Below, in pieces: positions 26,061 to 34,754 of a stretch of DNA of 64,000 nucleotides (its first letter is position 1; each line of letters begins with the position of its first letter). The notes under the pieces are model-generated. The model was not told the DNA's origin and searched no databases. It was given only the letters and a program-made list of their open reading frames with translations. This DNA comes from Marinobacterium halophilum. Its GTDB lineage: Bacteria > Pseudomonadota > Gammaproteobacteria > Pseudomonadales > Balneatricaceae. The stretch is from contig NZ_PYGI01000013.1 in NCBI RefSeq assembly GCF_003014615.1, positions 59,460 through 123,459 on the forward strand, written 5' to 3'. A program made the translations under genes and the position numbers.

Positions 26061-28043
26061 TCAGCGGATGCAGTTCACCAGATAGGCGATCTCGGGACTG
26101 CTGGGCTGCGGGTTTTTCAAACTGTCCGGCAGATATGCGGGCGGTTCGACCAGTCCGCGTGCCAGCAGGTCATTGATCAACGGTAGATAGTTGAAGCCGG
26201 TTTTGCCGACATAAAGCCCACGAATATCACCTTCACGCCAGAGTTTGAGGGCCTGGCTGAAGCCGCTCAAGTACAGATGGTCCTTGGTTAAACCGCCGCC
26301 GCGATGTACCCGCGCCGTGATTTTGAAGGCCTCTTCGTCATCACATTTGTAGTCTTCGACCAGGGTGCGCCAGGTGCGGCAGAAGTCGTTGTAGCGCAGC
26401 ATCTGGTCCACGGCAATGACGCGGAGTGCCAGGTTTTTTAGGCGTTTGAGTGTGAGGTGTCCGCACAGAAACTCACTCAGGATTGCCAGTCCTTCCTGTG
26501 CATGGGTATTGCCGGGCAAGCCCAGCGTGAATACTTTCAGCGGCTGCGCGGCCGCATTCAGCGAAGTCACCATGTGTACGCCCAGTTCATGGTGGGCGAG
26601 GGCGTGCAGTTCGGACTCGCTGGCGGTTGTGCTGCGCCGTACCATCAGGGCTTTGCGACCGTTGTTGACCATGGCCTTGGCCAACAGGCGATCGGACAAC
26701 TCAACCTTGCATTCCAGCCCCCAGTCCTGAGCTTTCTGCTCGAAGAAGGGGATCATCTCATCGGCACTGAAGCGTGGACCGTTGGATTCCTCCGGTCGCT
26801 CGGCAGCATGCAGCAGGAAACGGGCGTTGGCCAGGTCTTCACTGGTTGGTTCGCCATAGTAGCGTAGCGAGTTGTACATAAAACGTTCGGAACCGATGCT
26901 GACCAGCAGGTCGATACGTTCGGCCAGCGCATCAATCACTTCACGGTAGAGCTGGCGCAGTGCCGGGTCGCGGATACGGTCAACCGGCAGTCGGTATAGC
27001 TTTTCCCGGTGAACATAGGGGTCGATGCGGAGCTGGCGGTAACGGAACTGAGGCTGATAGCGCCCTCTGTTGCGCAGAAATTGGCGTTCTTCCCGCGCTA
27101 TATTGATCGGGTTGATGTACAGCAGGGTTTCCAGTCCCTTGGCCAGTTTTTTCAGTGCACGGTCGACGCGCAGCACTTCCGGCGGCAGTTCACTGGGCAT
27201 CAGGTCATGGCTGGTGACCGTGCGGTCAGAGCCCTGTTGAGCCAGGGTGGCGGCGGCTGCATACAGGCTGGTGTGCAGGCCGGTGCGCAGCGCATCCACC
27301 AGCAGTGGGTATAGGTTGCCATTGGTGTCACGGAAAATGGGATCAATCTGCAGTGGCACGGTCAACGTATGCTCATGGCGCGTGTTAACGTGTGCGCTGA
27401 GGTACTCGCCTTGCTGTTCCGCCTCGCCTGTAGAGATGCTGACGTCCTGATGGGGCAGTTCAATGGTCTGTAGCTGCTGTTGCAGGCAGGCGATAACGGC
27501 TTCACCATCCGGCATTTTCACCTGGCTGTCGATGATATGAAATATGCCGCTATCGCTACTGTTGCTGCGGGGGTGGCTATGCAGGTCGATCAGCAGGCAT
27601 TGGCCGTGATCTTCTTCCAGTGCATCCAGCAGGGCATCGAGCAGGTGATAAAACCCCTGGTGCAGGCCACGTGCGCGCTGTTGCATCGCTTTGGTCGGTG
27701 GGCGCTGCCAGAGGCTGCGGCCATCAATGCGTTTGCGCATGCACTGGGTCAGCGATACGTTCAGATCACAGGCCAGGCGTGACTCTTCCGCGACCAGAGT
27801 GATCGGTAGCATGTCTGCCAGCATCTGGGTGCCGACCGATTCAAAACGCAACCGCTGTTCGGGATTGATCGCCAGTCGCTGGGCCACATCGGGACGCAAG
27901 GCAGTACCGGCATGCAGCACGGTGCAGACCAGAGGAACATACTCGTCAATACGAATGCTCAGGCTGCCGTTGCGCAGTCGGGCATGTACCGGCTGGCGGT
28001 TTTCAATCAGGGTAATAATCGCGGCTTCAGATAACGTCTGCAT
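26061..28043 (-). CDS. Fusion of N-formylglutamate-amidohydrolase-like domain and DUF1704 (QEGLA) metallopeptidase-like domain
   Basis: 660 residues. Residues ~1-270 resemble N-formylglutamate amidohydrolase: LVCTVLHAGTALRPD, EESRLACDLN and LLIDLHSHP are the metal/substrate loops. Residues ~280-640 are DUF1704, the flavohemoglobin-expression QEGLA family (TIGR02421): HELGVH near residue 485 is an HExxxH zinc motif and QEGLA near 516 supplies the next Glu ligand, as in eukaryotic MATCAP tyrosine carboxypeptidases. Many genomes carry these two domains as neighbouring genes. ATG 28043 (GGTGA six bases upstream) is preferred to TTG 28049. Followed by mscS-like gene. Substrate unknown. Confidence 0.85.
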   Translation of the reverse strand: MQTLSEAAIITLIENRQPVHARLRNGSLSIRIDEYVPLVCTVLHAGTALRPDVAQRLAINPEQRLRFESVGTQMLADMLPITLVAEESRLACDLNVSLTQCMRKRIDGRSLWQRPPTKAMQQRARGLHQGFYHLLDALLDALEEDHGQCLLIDLHSHPRSNSSDSGIFHIIDSQVKMPDGEAVIACLQQQLQTIELPHQDVSISTGEAEQQGEYLSAHVNTRHEHTLTVPLQIDPIFRDTNGNLYPLLVDALRTGLHTSLYAAAATLAQQGSDRTVTSHDLMPSELPPEVLRVDRALKKLAKGLETLLYINPINIAREERQFLRNRGRYQPQFRYRQLRIDPYVHREKLYRLPVDRIRDPALRQLYREVIDALAERIDLLVSIGSERFMYNSLRYYGEPTSEDLANARFLLHAAERPEESNGPRFSADEMIPFFEQKAQDWGLECKVELSDRLLAKAMVNNGRKALMVRRSTTASESELHALAHHELGVHMVTSLNAAAQPLKVFTLGLPGNTHAQEGLAILSEFLCGHLTLKRLKNLALRVIAVDQMLRYNDFCRTWRTLVEDYKCDDEEAFKITARVHRGGGLTKDHLYLSGFSQALKLWREGDIRGLYVGKTGFNYLPLINDLLARGLVEPPAYLPDSLKNPQPSSPEIAYLVNCIR

Positions 28044-28250
28044 CTTCAATCACCTTGCCGTTACTGGCGTCGAAGCGCGCCAGTGGCTGTGGGTATTCAG
28101 TGGGCGCGAGGGTGATAGGTGCCTGGCTCGGGACTGAGCACCCTGCGGGGGTGCGCGCATTGGACGCCATAACCGGGAGTCTTACAAGTATTATTGTGGG
28201 CTTCAATGCGCGTGCTTTTCGTCAAGACGTGGATGTGTACTGTACTTGAT

Positions 28251-30554
28251 TCATGGCGCTGTCTCGGCACCCTTTGCGAGCAAGCCGGGGCGCTTATCCT
28301 GACTCCAGCCCACGGTTTCAAGTAGCGGTGCGATCAGTGCCCGTATTTCGGTTTCGCTGTTGCACTGCCGGGTTTGTTCCAGCAATGGCTGCAAGGACTC
28401 ACGGCTGACCGATCTCAACAGCAGCTTGATCCGCGGGATGTTATAGGCGCTCAGGCTCAGGGTACTGTAGCCCATTGCGGTCAGGAGCAGCACGGCAGCC
28501 GGGTCTGAGGCCATTTCGCCACACAGCGATACGGGCAAGTGCAGTGCTTCGCACTGCTGGTGGATCTGTTCCAGGGCTACCAGTACGGCCGGGTGCAAGT
28601 GATCGAACAGGTTGGAAACCCGCGGATTGTTGCGATCCACTGCCAGCAGGTATTGGGTCAGATCATTGGAGCCGATCGACACAAAATCGACATAAGGGGC
28701 AAGGCGAGGCAGTAGCAGCATGGCCGAAGGAACCTCGATCATCATGCCGATCTCTGGCATGCGCACTGGGTGTCCGTCACGATTCAGTGCGTCCACGGCT
28801 TTCTCGACGTACCGGCGAAAGCTCTGCATTTCATCGACGCGGCTGACCATGGGCACCAGCAGGCGCAGGTTACCATTGTCGACATCGGCTCTGAGCATGG
28901 CGCGTATCTGGCTGATCAGCAGCTGGGCGTTGTCCAGGGTAAAGCGAATGCCGCGCCAGCCGAGATAGGGATTGCTCTCGCTGATGTCGAAATAGGGTAG
29001 TTGCTTATCGCCGCCGATATCCAGCGTGCGCATGTTGACCGGGCGCGGGGCGTAAGCCTTCAACACCTTGTGGTATAAGCCGAACTGCTCCTGTTCGGTC
29101 GGGAAGCTGTCATGGATCATGAACGGTATTTCAGAGCGATACAGTCCTACCCCTTCGGCACCGCGTTGCAGGCCTGGTGTGGCATCGGCCAGCAGACCGG
29201 TATTGGTCAGTAGATTGACCAGGAAACCATCGGTAGTGACCGCTGGCTGGTCACGCAGACGTTCGAGTTCCTGCATGAAGCGCTGTTCTTCGTCGATCAT
29301 GCGCCGGTATTCAGCCAACAGCGGAGCTGGCGGGTTAAGTACGCATTCGCCGCGATGGCCGTCAGCGATGACGTTGGCTCCGCGGTGATGTTCAGGCGTA
29401 AATTGCTCGACCCCCATGACGGCTGGAATACCTAACGCATTGGCCAGGATAGCGGTATGCGAGAGCACCGACCCTTGGGTGCAGATGATGCCGTGGATTT
29501 GATGCAGCGGGAATTCCGCCAGATCCGCAATACTGATCAATTCACCGGCCAGAATCAGTGCTTCGTCCGGTGCTTCAATGGACGGACGTTCGCTCGACAG
29601 CAGCTGATTCAATACCCGTTGGCCGATGTTGCAGATATCTTCGGCGCGTGCTCGCAGATAAGGGTCATCTGCCTGGCGGAACTGTTCGGCCATTGCGCTG
29701 ATGGTCTGTTTCAGTGCCCAGGGTGCGTTATCGCCGGCATCGATTCTGGCGAGTATCTGCTGGCTCAATTCGGGGCTCTGCAGCATCATCTGGTACACAC
29801 TGAACAGGGCGTTGAGGTCGCCGGGAAGGTGCTGTCCCAGATGCCCGGACCCTGATTCCAGCTCTTCAGTAACGGCTATGATGGCGGCTGTGATCGCTGC
29901 CTTTTCAGCATCGTGATCGGCACTGCACGCAGCGTCAATCTGGTCCAGTGACAGGTGGGGACGAACCAGCCAGAGCTTGCCCAACCCGAGCCCGGGGGCA
30001 CCCTTTAGCCCCGTGAAGCGACGATAGCCATCTCGCGGGCTGCGCTTTTCATACCAGCCGCCCTGGCTTTGCAGCTGTGACAGGGTGCCTGCCAGCTGCG
30101 AAGCAATAGTGATAAGAAAGGCTTCGGCTTCCTGGGGGAAAGGGTCGCGCTCACGGCCTTGAATGACCAATACCCCGATCAGTTTGCGCAGGTGCAGGAG
30201 CGGTACACCCAGAAAACGGTGGTATGGCATTTCATGGGTTTCGGGAATGAACACGAAACGGTCGTCCGTTGGAGCATCGCCCAGGTTCAGTGTGCTCAAT
30301 GACGCGGCGATGTGGCCAACCAGACCTTCGTCCAGTTTAAGCTTGGCCTTGCCAACCGCGTTCGCAGACAGCCCTTCGGTTGCAGCCAGAATCAGGTGCT
30401 GATGGTCAGGAGTACAGAGGTAGAGGCTACAGACATCGACCTGCATCAATTCACGCAGGCGCTGGACAATATTCCCCATAACGTCACGGGGATCGCCGGT
30501 GCGTGCGATCTGTTCAACAATCGTGGTAAGGGCACTGAGCGAGGGCTGCAACAT
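28251..30554 (-). CDS. ptsP: PEP-protein phosphotransferase PtsP (enzyme I of the nitrogen PTS)
   Basis: 767 residues (family about 755-760). An N-terminal GAF domain (about 15-165, VCSLYLCTPDHQHLILAATEG) senses metabolites; the enzyme I part has GSVLSHTAILANALGIPAVMG with the active-site His near residue 366, and the C-terminal PEP-binding barrel with LYRSEIPFM and SIGSNDLTQYLLAVDRNN. It phosphorylates NPr, which passes phosphate to PtsN to couple nitrogen and carbon state to K+ transport and other outputs. ATG 30554 is chosen by family alignment; the frame opens earlier at 30662. Unlike the common arrangement, no rppH gene precedes it. Confidence 0.93.
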   Translation of the reverse strand: MLQPSLSALTTIVEQIARTGDPRDVMGNIVQRLRELMQVDVCSLYLCTPDHQHLILAATEGLSANAVGKAKLKLDEGLVGHIAASLSTLNLGDAPTDDRFVFIPETHEMPYHRFLGVPLLHLRKLIGVLVIQGRERDPFPQEAEAFLITIASQLAGTLSQLQSQGGWYEKRSPRDGYRRFTGLKGAPGLGLGKLWLVRPHLSLDQIDAACSADHDAEKAAITAAIIAVTEELESGSGHLGQHLPGDLNALFSVYQMMLQSPELSQQILARIDAGDNAPWALKQTISAMAEQFRQADDPYLRARAEDICNIGQRVLNQLLSSERPSIEAPDEALILAGELISIADLAEFPLHQIHGIICTQGSVLSHTAILANALGIPAVMGVEQFTPEHHRGANVIADGHRGECVLNPPAPLLAEYRRMIDEEQRFMQELERLRDQPAVTTDGFLVNLLTNTGLLADATPGLQRGAEGVGLYRSEIPFMIHDSFPTEQEQFGLYHKVLKAYAPRPVNMRTLDIGGDKQLPYFDISESNPYLGWRGIRFTLDNAQLLISQIRAMLRADVDNGNLRLLVPMVSRVDEMQSFRRYVEKAVDALNRDGHPVRMPEIGMMIEVPSAMLLLPRLAPYVDFVSIGSNDLTQYLLAVDRNNPRVSNLFDHLHPAVLVALEQIHQQCEALHLPVSLCGEMASDPAAVLLLTAMGYSTLSLSAYNIPRIKLLLRSVSRESLQPLLEQTRQCNSETEIRALIAPLLETVGWSQDKRPGLLAKGAETAP

Positions 30555-30697
30555 GGGCCGAATTCCGAAATCAGGCAGGGTATAGAGTACGATGCTGGCA
30601 CAGGCTGCGTGGCAGAGCAACGTTTGCACCACAGTAAATGCCTTTTGCATGATGCTGGCCATTCTGTAATCGAAAGCGGCCGTGTTAATCTGCGGAG

Positions 30698-33211
30698 ATG
30701 AATGATAACTCCAGACAACAGTCGATTCTGCGTGTAGCCGCTATCTGCCAGCCCGACGTCATCAGCCTGGCATTGGACAGCGCACTGGCTGAGGCGATTG
30801 AGTGCATGGCCGCCCATAAGGTGGGCGCCATCCTGATCGAAGCGCAGGGGCAGGCGTTGGGCTTGATGACACGTCGTCGAGCAATGCGGCTCATCCTTGA
30901 ACAGGGGGCTGATGCCCGGATCCATGTCGAAGCATTGTTGCCGATTCTTCATGTCAGTGCCGATCTGGACGTTGACGAGCTTGGGTTTGAGTTCATCAGT
31001 CAGAATGCGACACATGCGCTGGTATTTGCAGCGACAGGACAGCGGCTGGGGATCGTAAGCCAAAGCGATATCATCAATAACCAGGGATTGGCGCACGATC
31101 TGTTCCTCAAATCCCTGAACGAAACTACCAACTTTGATGTCTTGCGGCTGCCGGGCTCATGCAGTCTGCGCATGGCCGTGGAGCGAATGTACAGCGTCAA
31201 TTACTCGGCTGTGCTGGTCGGGGGTGATGAGTTTGGTTGGCGGATCATGACCGATACGGATGTGATGCGTTTGCTGGCACAGCGTCAATGTCTGGATACG
31301 CTTCTGGCTGAGCTGGCGCTACCGGAACTGGTCGCCGTTGACGGTGATATGAGCCTGTTCAATGCTCGCCGTTATTTCAAGGAAAACAGCTTTCGTCATA
31401 TCGGGGTCAAGGATCGCTCTGGGCAGGTTATCGGCCTGGCGTCCTACCGCGATATCCTGCGCAGTGTCGAAATGGATTACATCTATCGTCTACGAACGTT
31501 GCTGCACGACAAGAGCCACGCGCTCAACCAATCACAGCACAATCTGCGTTTGATTGAACGCGTGGTCAGTACCTCTCGTGAGGGGGTGTTGATTACCGAC
31601 GCCGAGGGGCATATTCAAAGTGTAAATCCGGCGTTTACCGCGATCACGGGTTACGAGCCCTGGGAGGCGCTGGGTAATAATCCGAATATGCTCAGCTCCG
31701 GGCGTCACGATGCGCAGTTCTATACCCGTCTCTGGAGTGTCTTGCAGGATGAGGGCAGTTGGCAGGGTGAGATCTGGAACCGGCACAAGGATGGCAGTGT
31801 TTACCCTGAATGGCTCAGTATTACCGCTATCAAGGATGACGCGGGCGCAGTGACGCAGTACGCAGCCATTTTCCATGATCTGACTGAAACCAAGCGATCT
31901 GAAGCGCGGGTGCGGCAGTTGTCGTGGTTTGACAGTGTAACCGGGCTGGCAAATCGGCACCTGTTTGAAGACCGGCTACAGCAGGCCTATCACTACAGTT
32001 GTGAGCAGCAGCAATTAATGGCGCTGGTGGCTCTGGATCTGGATCTATTCAAGCAGGTGAATGATCGCTTCGGTCACAAGGGCGGTGATCTGCTGTTGAA
32101 GCAGGTGGCTGAGCGGATTGAGTCTACTTTGGACGGTTCCGGCACGGCGTCTCGGCCGGCAGGTGACGAGTTCTACATCATATTGTCGGAGCTGCCAGAC
32201 CATACGGCATTGAATGCGTATCTGGAGCGTCTGGGTCGTGTGTTATCGATGCCCTTCTGGATCAGTCACGATGAAATCAGGTTGCAGGTCAGTATGGGCG
32301 TGGCATTGGCACCACAGGATGCGCCTTCCAGTGAAGCTCTGATTCGTGCCGCCGAGGTTGCGTTGCGGCATTCGAAGGAGAGTGGACGCAATACATGCTG
32401 CTTTTTTTCAACGGAACAGCATGCCGCAACACTGAGCCGTTACCATATTGCCGGGTTGTTGCAGCAGGCGCTGGAACGTAATGAATTCAGCATGGTTTAT
32501 CAGCCTCAATTATGTGTTAAAAGTGGCCAGCTGGTTGGGGTGGAGGCGCTGATACGTTGGCACAATCCTGAATTGGGAGCGGTCTCGCCCGAGCTGTTCA
32601 TTCCGGTTGCTGAAGATGCAGGCATGATTGAGGCGATCGGCAACTGGGTATTGGAGCGGTCGGTTAGTGAGGCGGTCCAGTGGGCGCGTCATGATCTGCA
32701 CATGAAGTTGTCGGTGAATTTCTCGGTGCGCCAATTCCAGCGAGGGGAGGTGGCGGATCGGATCATGACGGTATTGCAGCAGCATGCGTTCCCGGCCGAT
32801 CAGTTCGTGGTTGAGTTGACGGAAACCTGCTTCATGCACAGTGCTGAAGCAACCGAGCGGGCGTTGATTAAACTGCGTGAACAGGGTGTGCGGATAGCGA
32901 TTGATGATTTCGGTACCGGCTATTCCAGCCTGAGTTACATCCGAAATATGTCATTGGATGTCATCAAAATCGATCGCAGCTTTGTCAGTCAGATCTGTGC
33001 ATCGGATACGGGTGGGCGTCTGGTACAGGCAATGATCGATATGGGACATGCGATGGATCTTGAGGTGGTCGCTGAGGGCGTTGAGTCAGTAAGTGATTTT
33101 GAGGTGTTGAAGCAACTTGGCTGTGATCAGGCGCAGGGCTACTATATTGCCCGGCCGATGTCTTCGGCTGCATTGATCCAATGGGCGACAGAGCTGTCAC
33201 AGCGGTTGTGA
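30698..33211 (+). CDS. CBS-CBS-PAS-GGDEF-EAL c-di-GMP signalling protein
   Basis: 837 residues, no membrane helices. Two CBS pairs (about 1-130 and 140-260) suggest adenine-nucleotide sensing; a PAS domain (about 283-400) follows; then GGDEF (about 405-570) and EAL (about 585-830). The GGDEF motif reads AGDEF (488-492) and no RxxD inhibitory site is visible. EAL residues are complete: VEALIRW, VELTET, DDFGTGYSS, IKIDRSF, VAEGVE, so phosphodiesterase activity is expected; cyclase activity is possible since AGDEF variants can be active. Divergent from ptsP by 143 bases. A 68-residue gene follows closely. Confidence 0.93.
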   Translation: MNDNSRQQSILRVAAICQPDVISLALDSALAEAIECMAAHKVGAILIEAQGQALGLMTRRRAMRLILEQGADARIHVEALLPILHVSADLDVDELGFEFISQNATHALVFAATGQRLGIVSQSDIINNQGLAHDLFLKSLNETTNFDVLRLPGSCSLRMAVERMYSVNYSAVLVGGDEFGWRIMTDTDVMRLLAQRQCLDTLLAELALPELVAVDGDMSLFNARRYFKENSFRHIGVKDRSGQVIGLASYRDILRSVEMDYIYRLRTLLHDKSHALNQSQHNLRLIERVVSTSREGVLITDAEGHIQSVNPAFTAITGYEPWEALGNNPNMLSSGRHDAQFYTRLWSVLQDEGSWQGEIWNRHKDGSVYPEWLSITAIKDDAGAVTQYAAIFHDLTETKRSEARVRQLSWFDSVTGLANRHLFEDRLQQAYHYSCEQQQLMALVALDLDLFKQVNDRFGHKGGDLLLKQVAERIESTLDGSGTASRPAGDEFYIILSELPDHTALNAYLERLGRVLSMPFWISHDEIRLQVSMGVALAPQDAPSSEALIRAAEVALRHSKESGRNTCCFFSTEQHAATLSRYHIAGLLQQALERNEFSMVYQPQLCVKSGQLVGVEALIRWHNPELGAVSPELFIPVAEDAGMIEAIGNWVLERSVSEAVQWARHDLHMKLSVNFSVRQFQRGEVADRIMTVLQQHAFPADQFVVELTETCFMHSAEATERALIKLREQGVRIAIDDFGTGYSSLSYIRNMSLDVIKIDRSFVSQICASDTGGRLVQAMIDMGHAMDLEVVAEGVESVSDFEVLKQLGCDQAQGYYIARPMSSAALIQWATELSQRL

Positions 33212-33248
33212 CGGGTCAAATGAAATATGTGTACAGGCGGAGTAGCAG

Positions 33249-33455
33249 TTGAAGAGTTATATTTTTGCCACGGATAATGACCGAGGCGGTGTGATTCTGT
33301 GTGATATAGAAACACTGGAAGATGCAGTAGTCTATCTTCAACAACGCTTTACCGGTGTCATCAGGGTTGAACAGGGGCGTCGTTACTGGGCTGCGGACGA
33401 AGGCTATGCGGAATTGGACCCGCTGCCCGTTGCTGGCAACGGGTACAGCGGTTAG
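33249..33455 (+). CDS. Hypothetical 68-residue protein
   Basis: Not recognised. It starts at TTG 33249 with GGCGGAG placed six bases before, a good site that supports the unusual start. The sequence is acidic and soluble, with a DIETLEDAVVYLQQRF helix and RRYWAADEGYAEL segment, and no membrane helix or signal. It lies 37 bases after the CBS-GGDEF-EAL gene on the same strand and is probably cotranscribed with it. Confidence 0.6.
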   Translation: MKSYIFATDNDRGGVILCDIETLEDAVVYLQQRFTGVIRVEQGRRYWAADEGYAELDPLPVAGNGYSG

Positions 33456-33479
33456 TCGACATTACGACAATAATCAGGT

Positions 33480-33617
33480 TTAACGTCTCTGGCGTGTTGG
33501 TTGATCAATGCGCACCGGTACGGGGACGTGCTGCGTGCGGGTTTGACGTGACAGCAACCATGCTGCGCCCAGGGTTGCAGCGGTCAGCAATGATACAGCC
33601 AGTAATGTACTCAGCAT
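33480..33617 (-). CDS. Small single-pass membrane protein, 45 residues
   Basis: An open frame of 45 codons from ATG 33617 to TAA, preceded by AGGAGA at a six-base spacing, one of the best ribosome sites in the window. Residues 3-22 (STLLAVSLLTAATLGAAWLL) form one hydrophobic helix, followed by a basic, proline-containing tail ending RQRR, so the tail probably stays in the cytoplasm. It sits 75 bases downstream of the glutaredoxin gene on the same strand. No family recognised. Confidence 0.65.
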   Translation of the reverse strand: MLSTLLAVSLLTAATLGAAWLLSRQTRTQHVPVPVRIDQPTRQRR

Positions 33618-33692
33618 AAAGAATCTCCTGTTCTGTTACGAATGTGACCACTGATTCGGGATCAAGTTTCCCTTTACGCATATTAGTTCGCT

Positions 33693-33935
33693 TCAGCTCA
33701 CTGCGGCGGTAACCTTGGCCGAGAACTCGGTGAAACCGCCGATATGTTCCTGGCCCACAAAGATCTGCGGCACGGTTAATACCGGTTTACCGATGGTGTG
33801 TTCCAGATCGGCCTTGGAAATACCTTCTGCGTGAATGTCGATATAGCGGTATGCAAACCCTTTGATGTCGCACAGTTCTTTTGCCCGCTGACAAAAACCA
33901 CAGCCTTCACGTCCGAAGATCGTCACTTTTTCCAT
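33693..33935 (-). CDS. grxA: Glutaredoxin, GrxA-like
   Basis: 80-residue thiol-disulfide oxidoreductase reduced by glutathione. VTIFGREGCGFCQRAKEL carries the active site, here CGFC rather than the usual CPYC. The segments YRYIDIHAEGISKADLE, GKPVLTVPQIFV and HIGGFTEF follow E. coli GrxA (Grx1) closely, including the IxAEGI linker, so GrxA is a better name than GrxC. In E. coli Grx1 donates electrons to ribonucleotide reductase and OxyR. AGGAGAGG stands before the ATG. Monocistronic or with the small membrane protein gene downstream. Confidence 0.88.
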   Translation of the reverse strand: MEKVTIFGREGCGFCQRAKELCDIKGFAYRYIDIHAEGISKADLEHTIGKPVLTVPQIFVGQEHIGGFTEFSAKVTAAVS

Positions 33936-34050
33936 CGTTGCCTCTCCTGTTGATTCGCTATGGGTCTATTCAACCCTGTCTGGCGGCAAGAGGCTAATGA
34001 AGGCTTTCAATCCAGCTGATTGCCCATCGCTATCAACCGTATCGAACCTC

Positions 34051-34623
34051 TCAGAACCAGTCGTCCTGACGCTTACGCTTGCGTGGCAAGTAAGGCACTA
34101 TCAGGCCCAAAACGACACCGCCAAACGCAATCAGGCCACCATAGGTGAGCCAGCGCATCAGGTTGCTCTGATCCATATTGCTGATCTGAGACTGGAGGTC
34201 ACGAATCTCGGTATTGAGTGAGCGGATCTGGTCGGTGTAAGTACCGCTCTCGCGCTGCAGCTGGCTCAGACTGCTGTTGAGTTTCTCGATAGTGTCCGCC
34301 TGTTCACTGATCGTGAGGCGGCTCTGTTCCAGAGCGCTTTCCAGTTTAGGTAACTCGATCAGTTTACTGTCGCCGGTACCGACAAACTGGCCTGGCACCC
34401 AGCCGACACGTCCGCTTTCGGTCTTGATTTGGACATATTCGGTCTGGCTGTTACGTCCGAGGATTTCGATCCGCTCGCCACTGTTGACCCGGCCGGTGAT
34501 GCGGTACTCGTTACTGGGGCCGCCGTGAAAGAATACGTATACGTCATCGGCAATATGACCCGTTTCGGCCCATGCGGGCAGCGACAGGCTTAGCAGCGCT
34601 GTCAAAAAGAGAGCTTTTTTCAT
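34051..34623 (-). CDS. TIGR04211 SH3-domain membrane protein (YgiM-like)
   Basis: 190 residues: signal peptide (LFLTALLSLSLPAWAE), a bacterial SH3 domain (about 25-85, VYVFFHGGPSNEYRI and GWVPGQFV), a coiled coil (about 95-155) rich in Leu/Gln/Ser heptads, one transmembrane helix (about 158-178) and a basic tail PRKRKRQDDWF. This is the layout of E. coli YgiM. The SH3 domain is periplasmic and would bind peptidoglycan or a protein partner; function is not established. Stands alone, divergent from mscS. Confidence 0.88.
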   Translation of the reverse strand: MKKALFLTALLSLSLPAWAETGHIADDVYVFFHGGPSNEYRITGRVNSGERIEILGRNSQTEYVQIKTESGRVGWVPGQFVGTGDSKLIELPKLESALEQSRLTISEQADTIEKLNSSLSQLQRESGTYTDQIRSLNTEIRDLQSQISNMDQSNLMRWLTYGGLIAFGGVVLGLIVPYLPRKRKRQDDWF

Positions 34624-34754
34624 AATGATTCCAACAGATGAAGCAACAAACGCATGATTTTACACTACAAACACTTTATCTTTCAGGAGCTGTCCGGAAT
34701 ATGAACGGCAGCGTAATTTAACGCTTTTGTACCTGAATCCATATGGGAGTCTAC

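Noticed and set aside
27480..27782. Open frames antisense to the DUF1704 fusion gene
   Set aside because: Fully inside the opposite strand of a gene with strong motifs.
28138..28154. GCACCC/GGGTGC hairpin in the 207-base gap between ptsP and the DUF1704 gene
   Set aside because: Short stem with no U-tract on the minus strand; no gene or other signal found in that gap.
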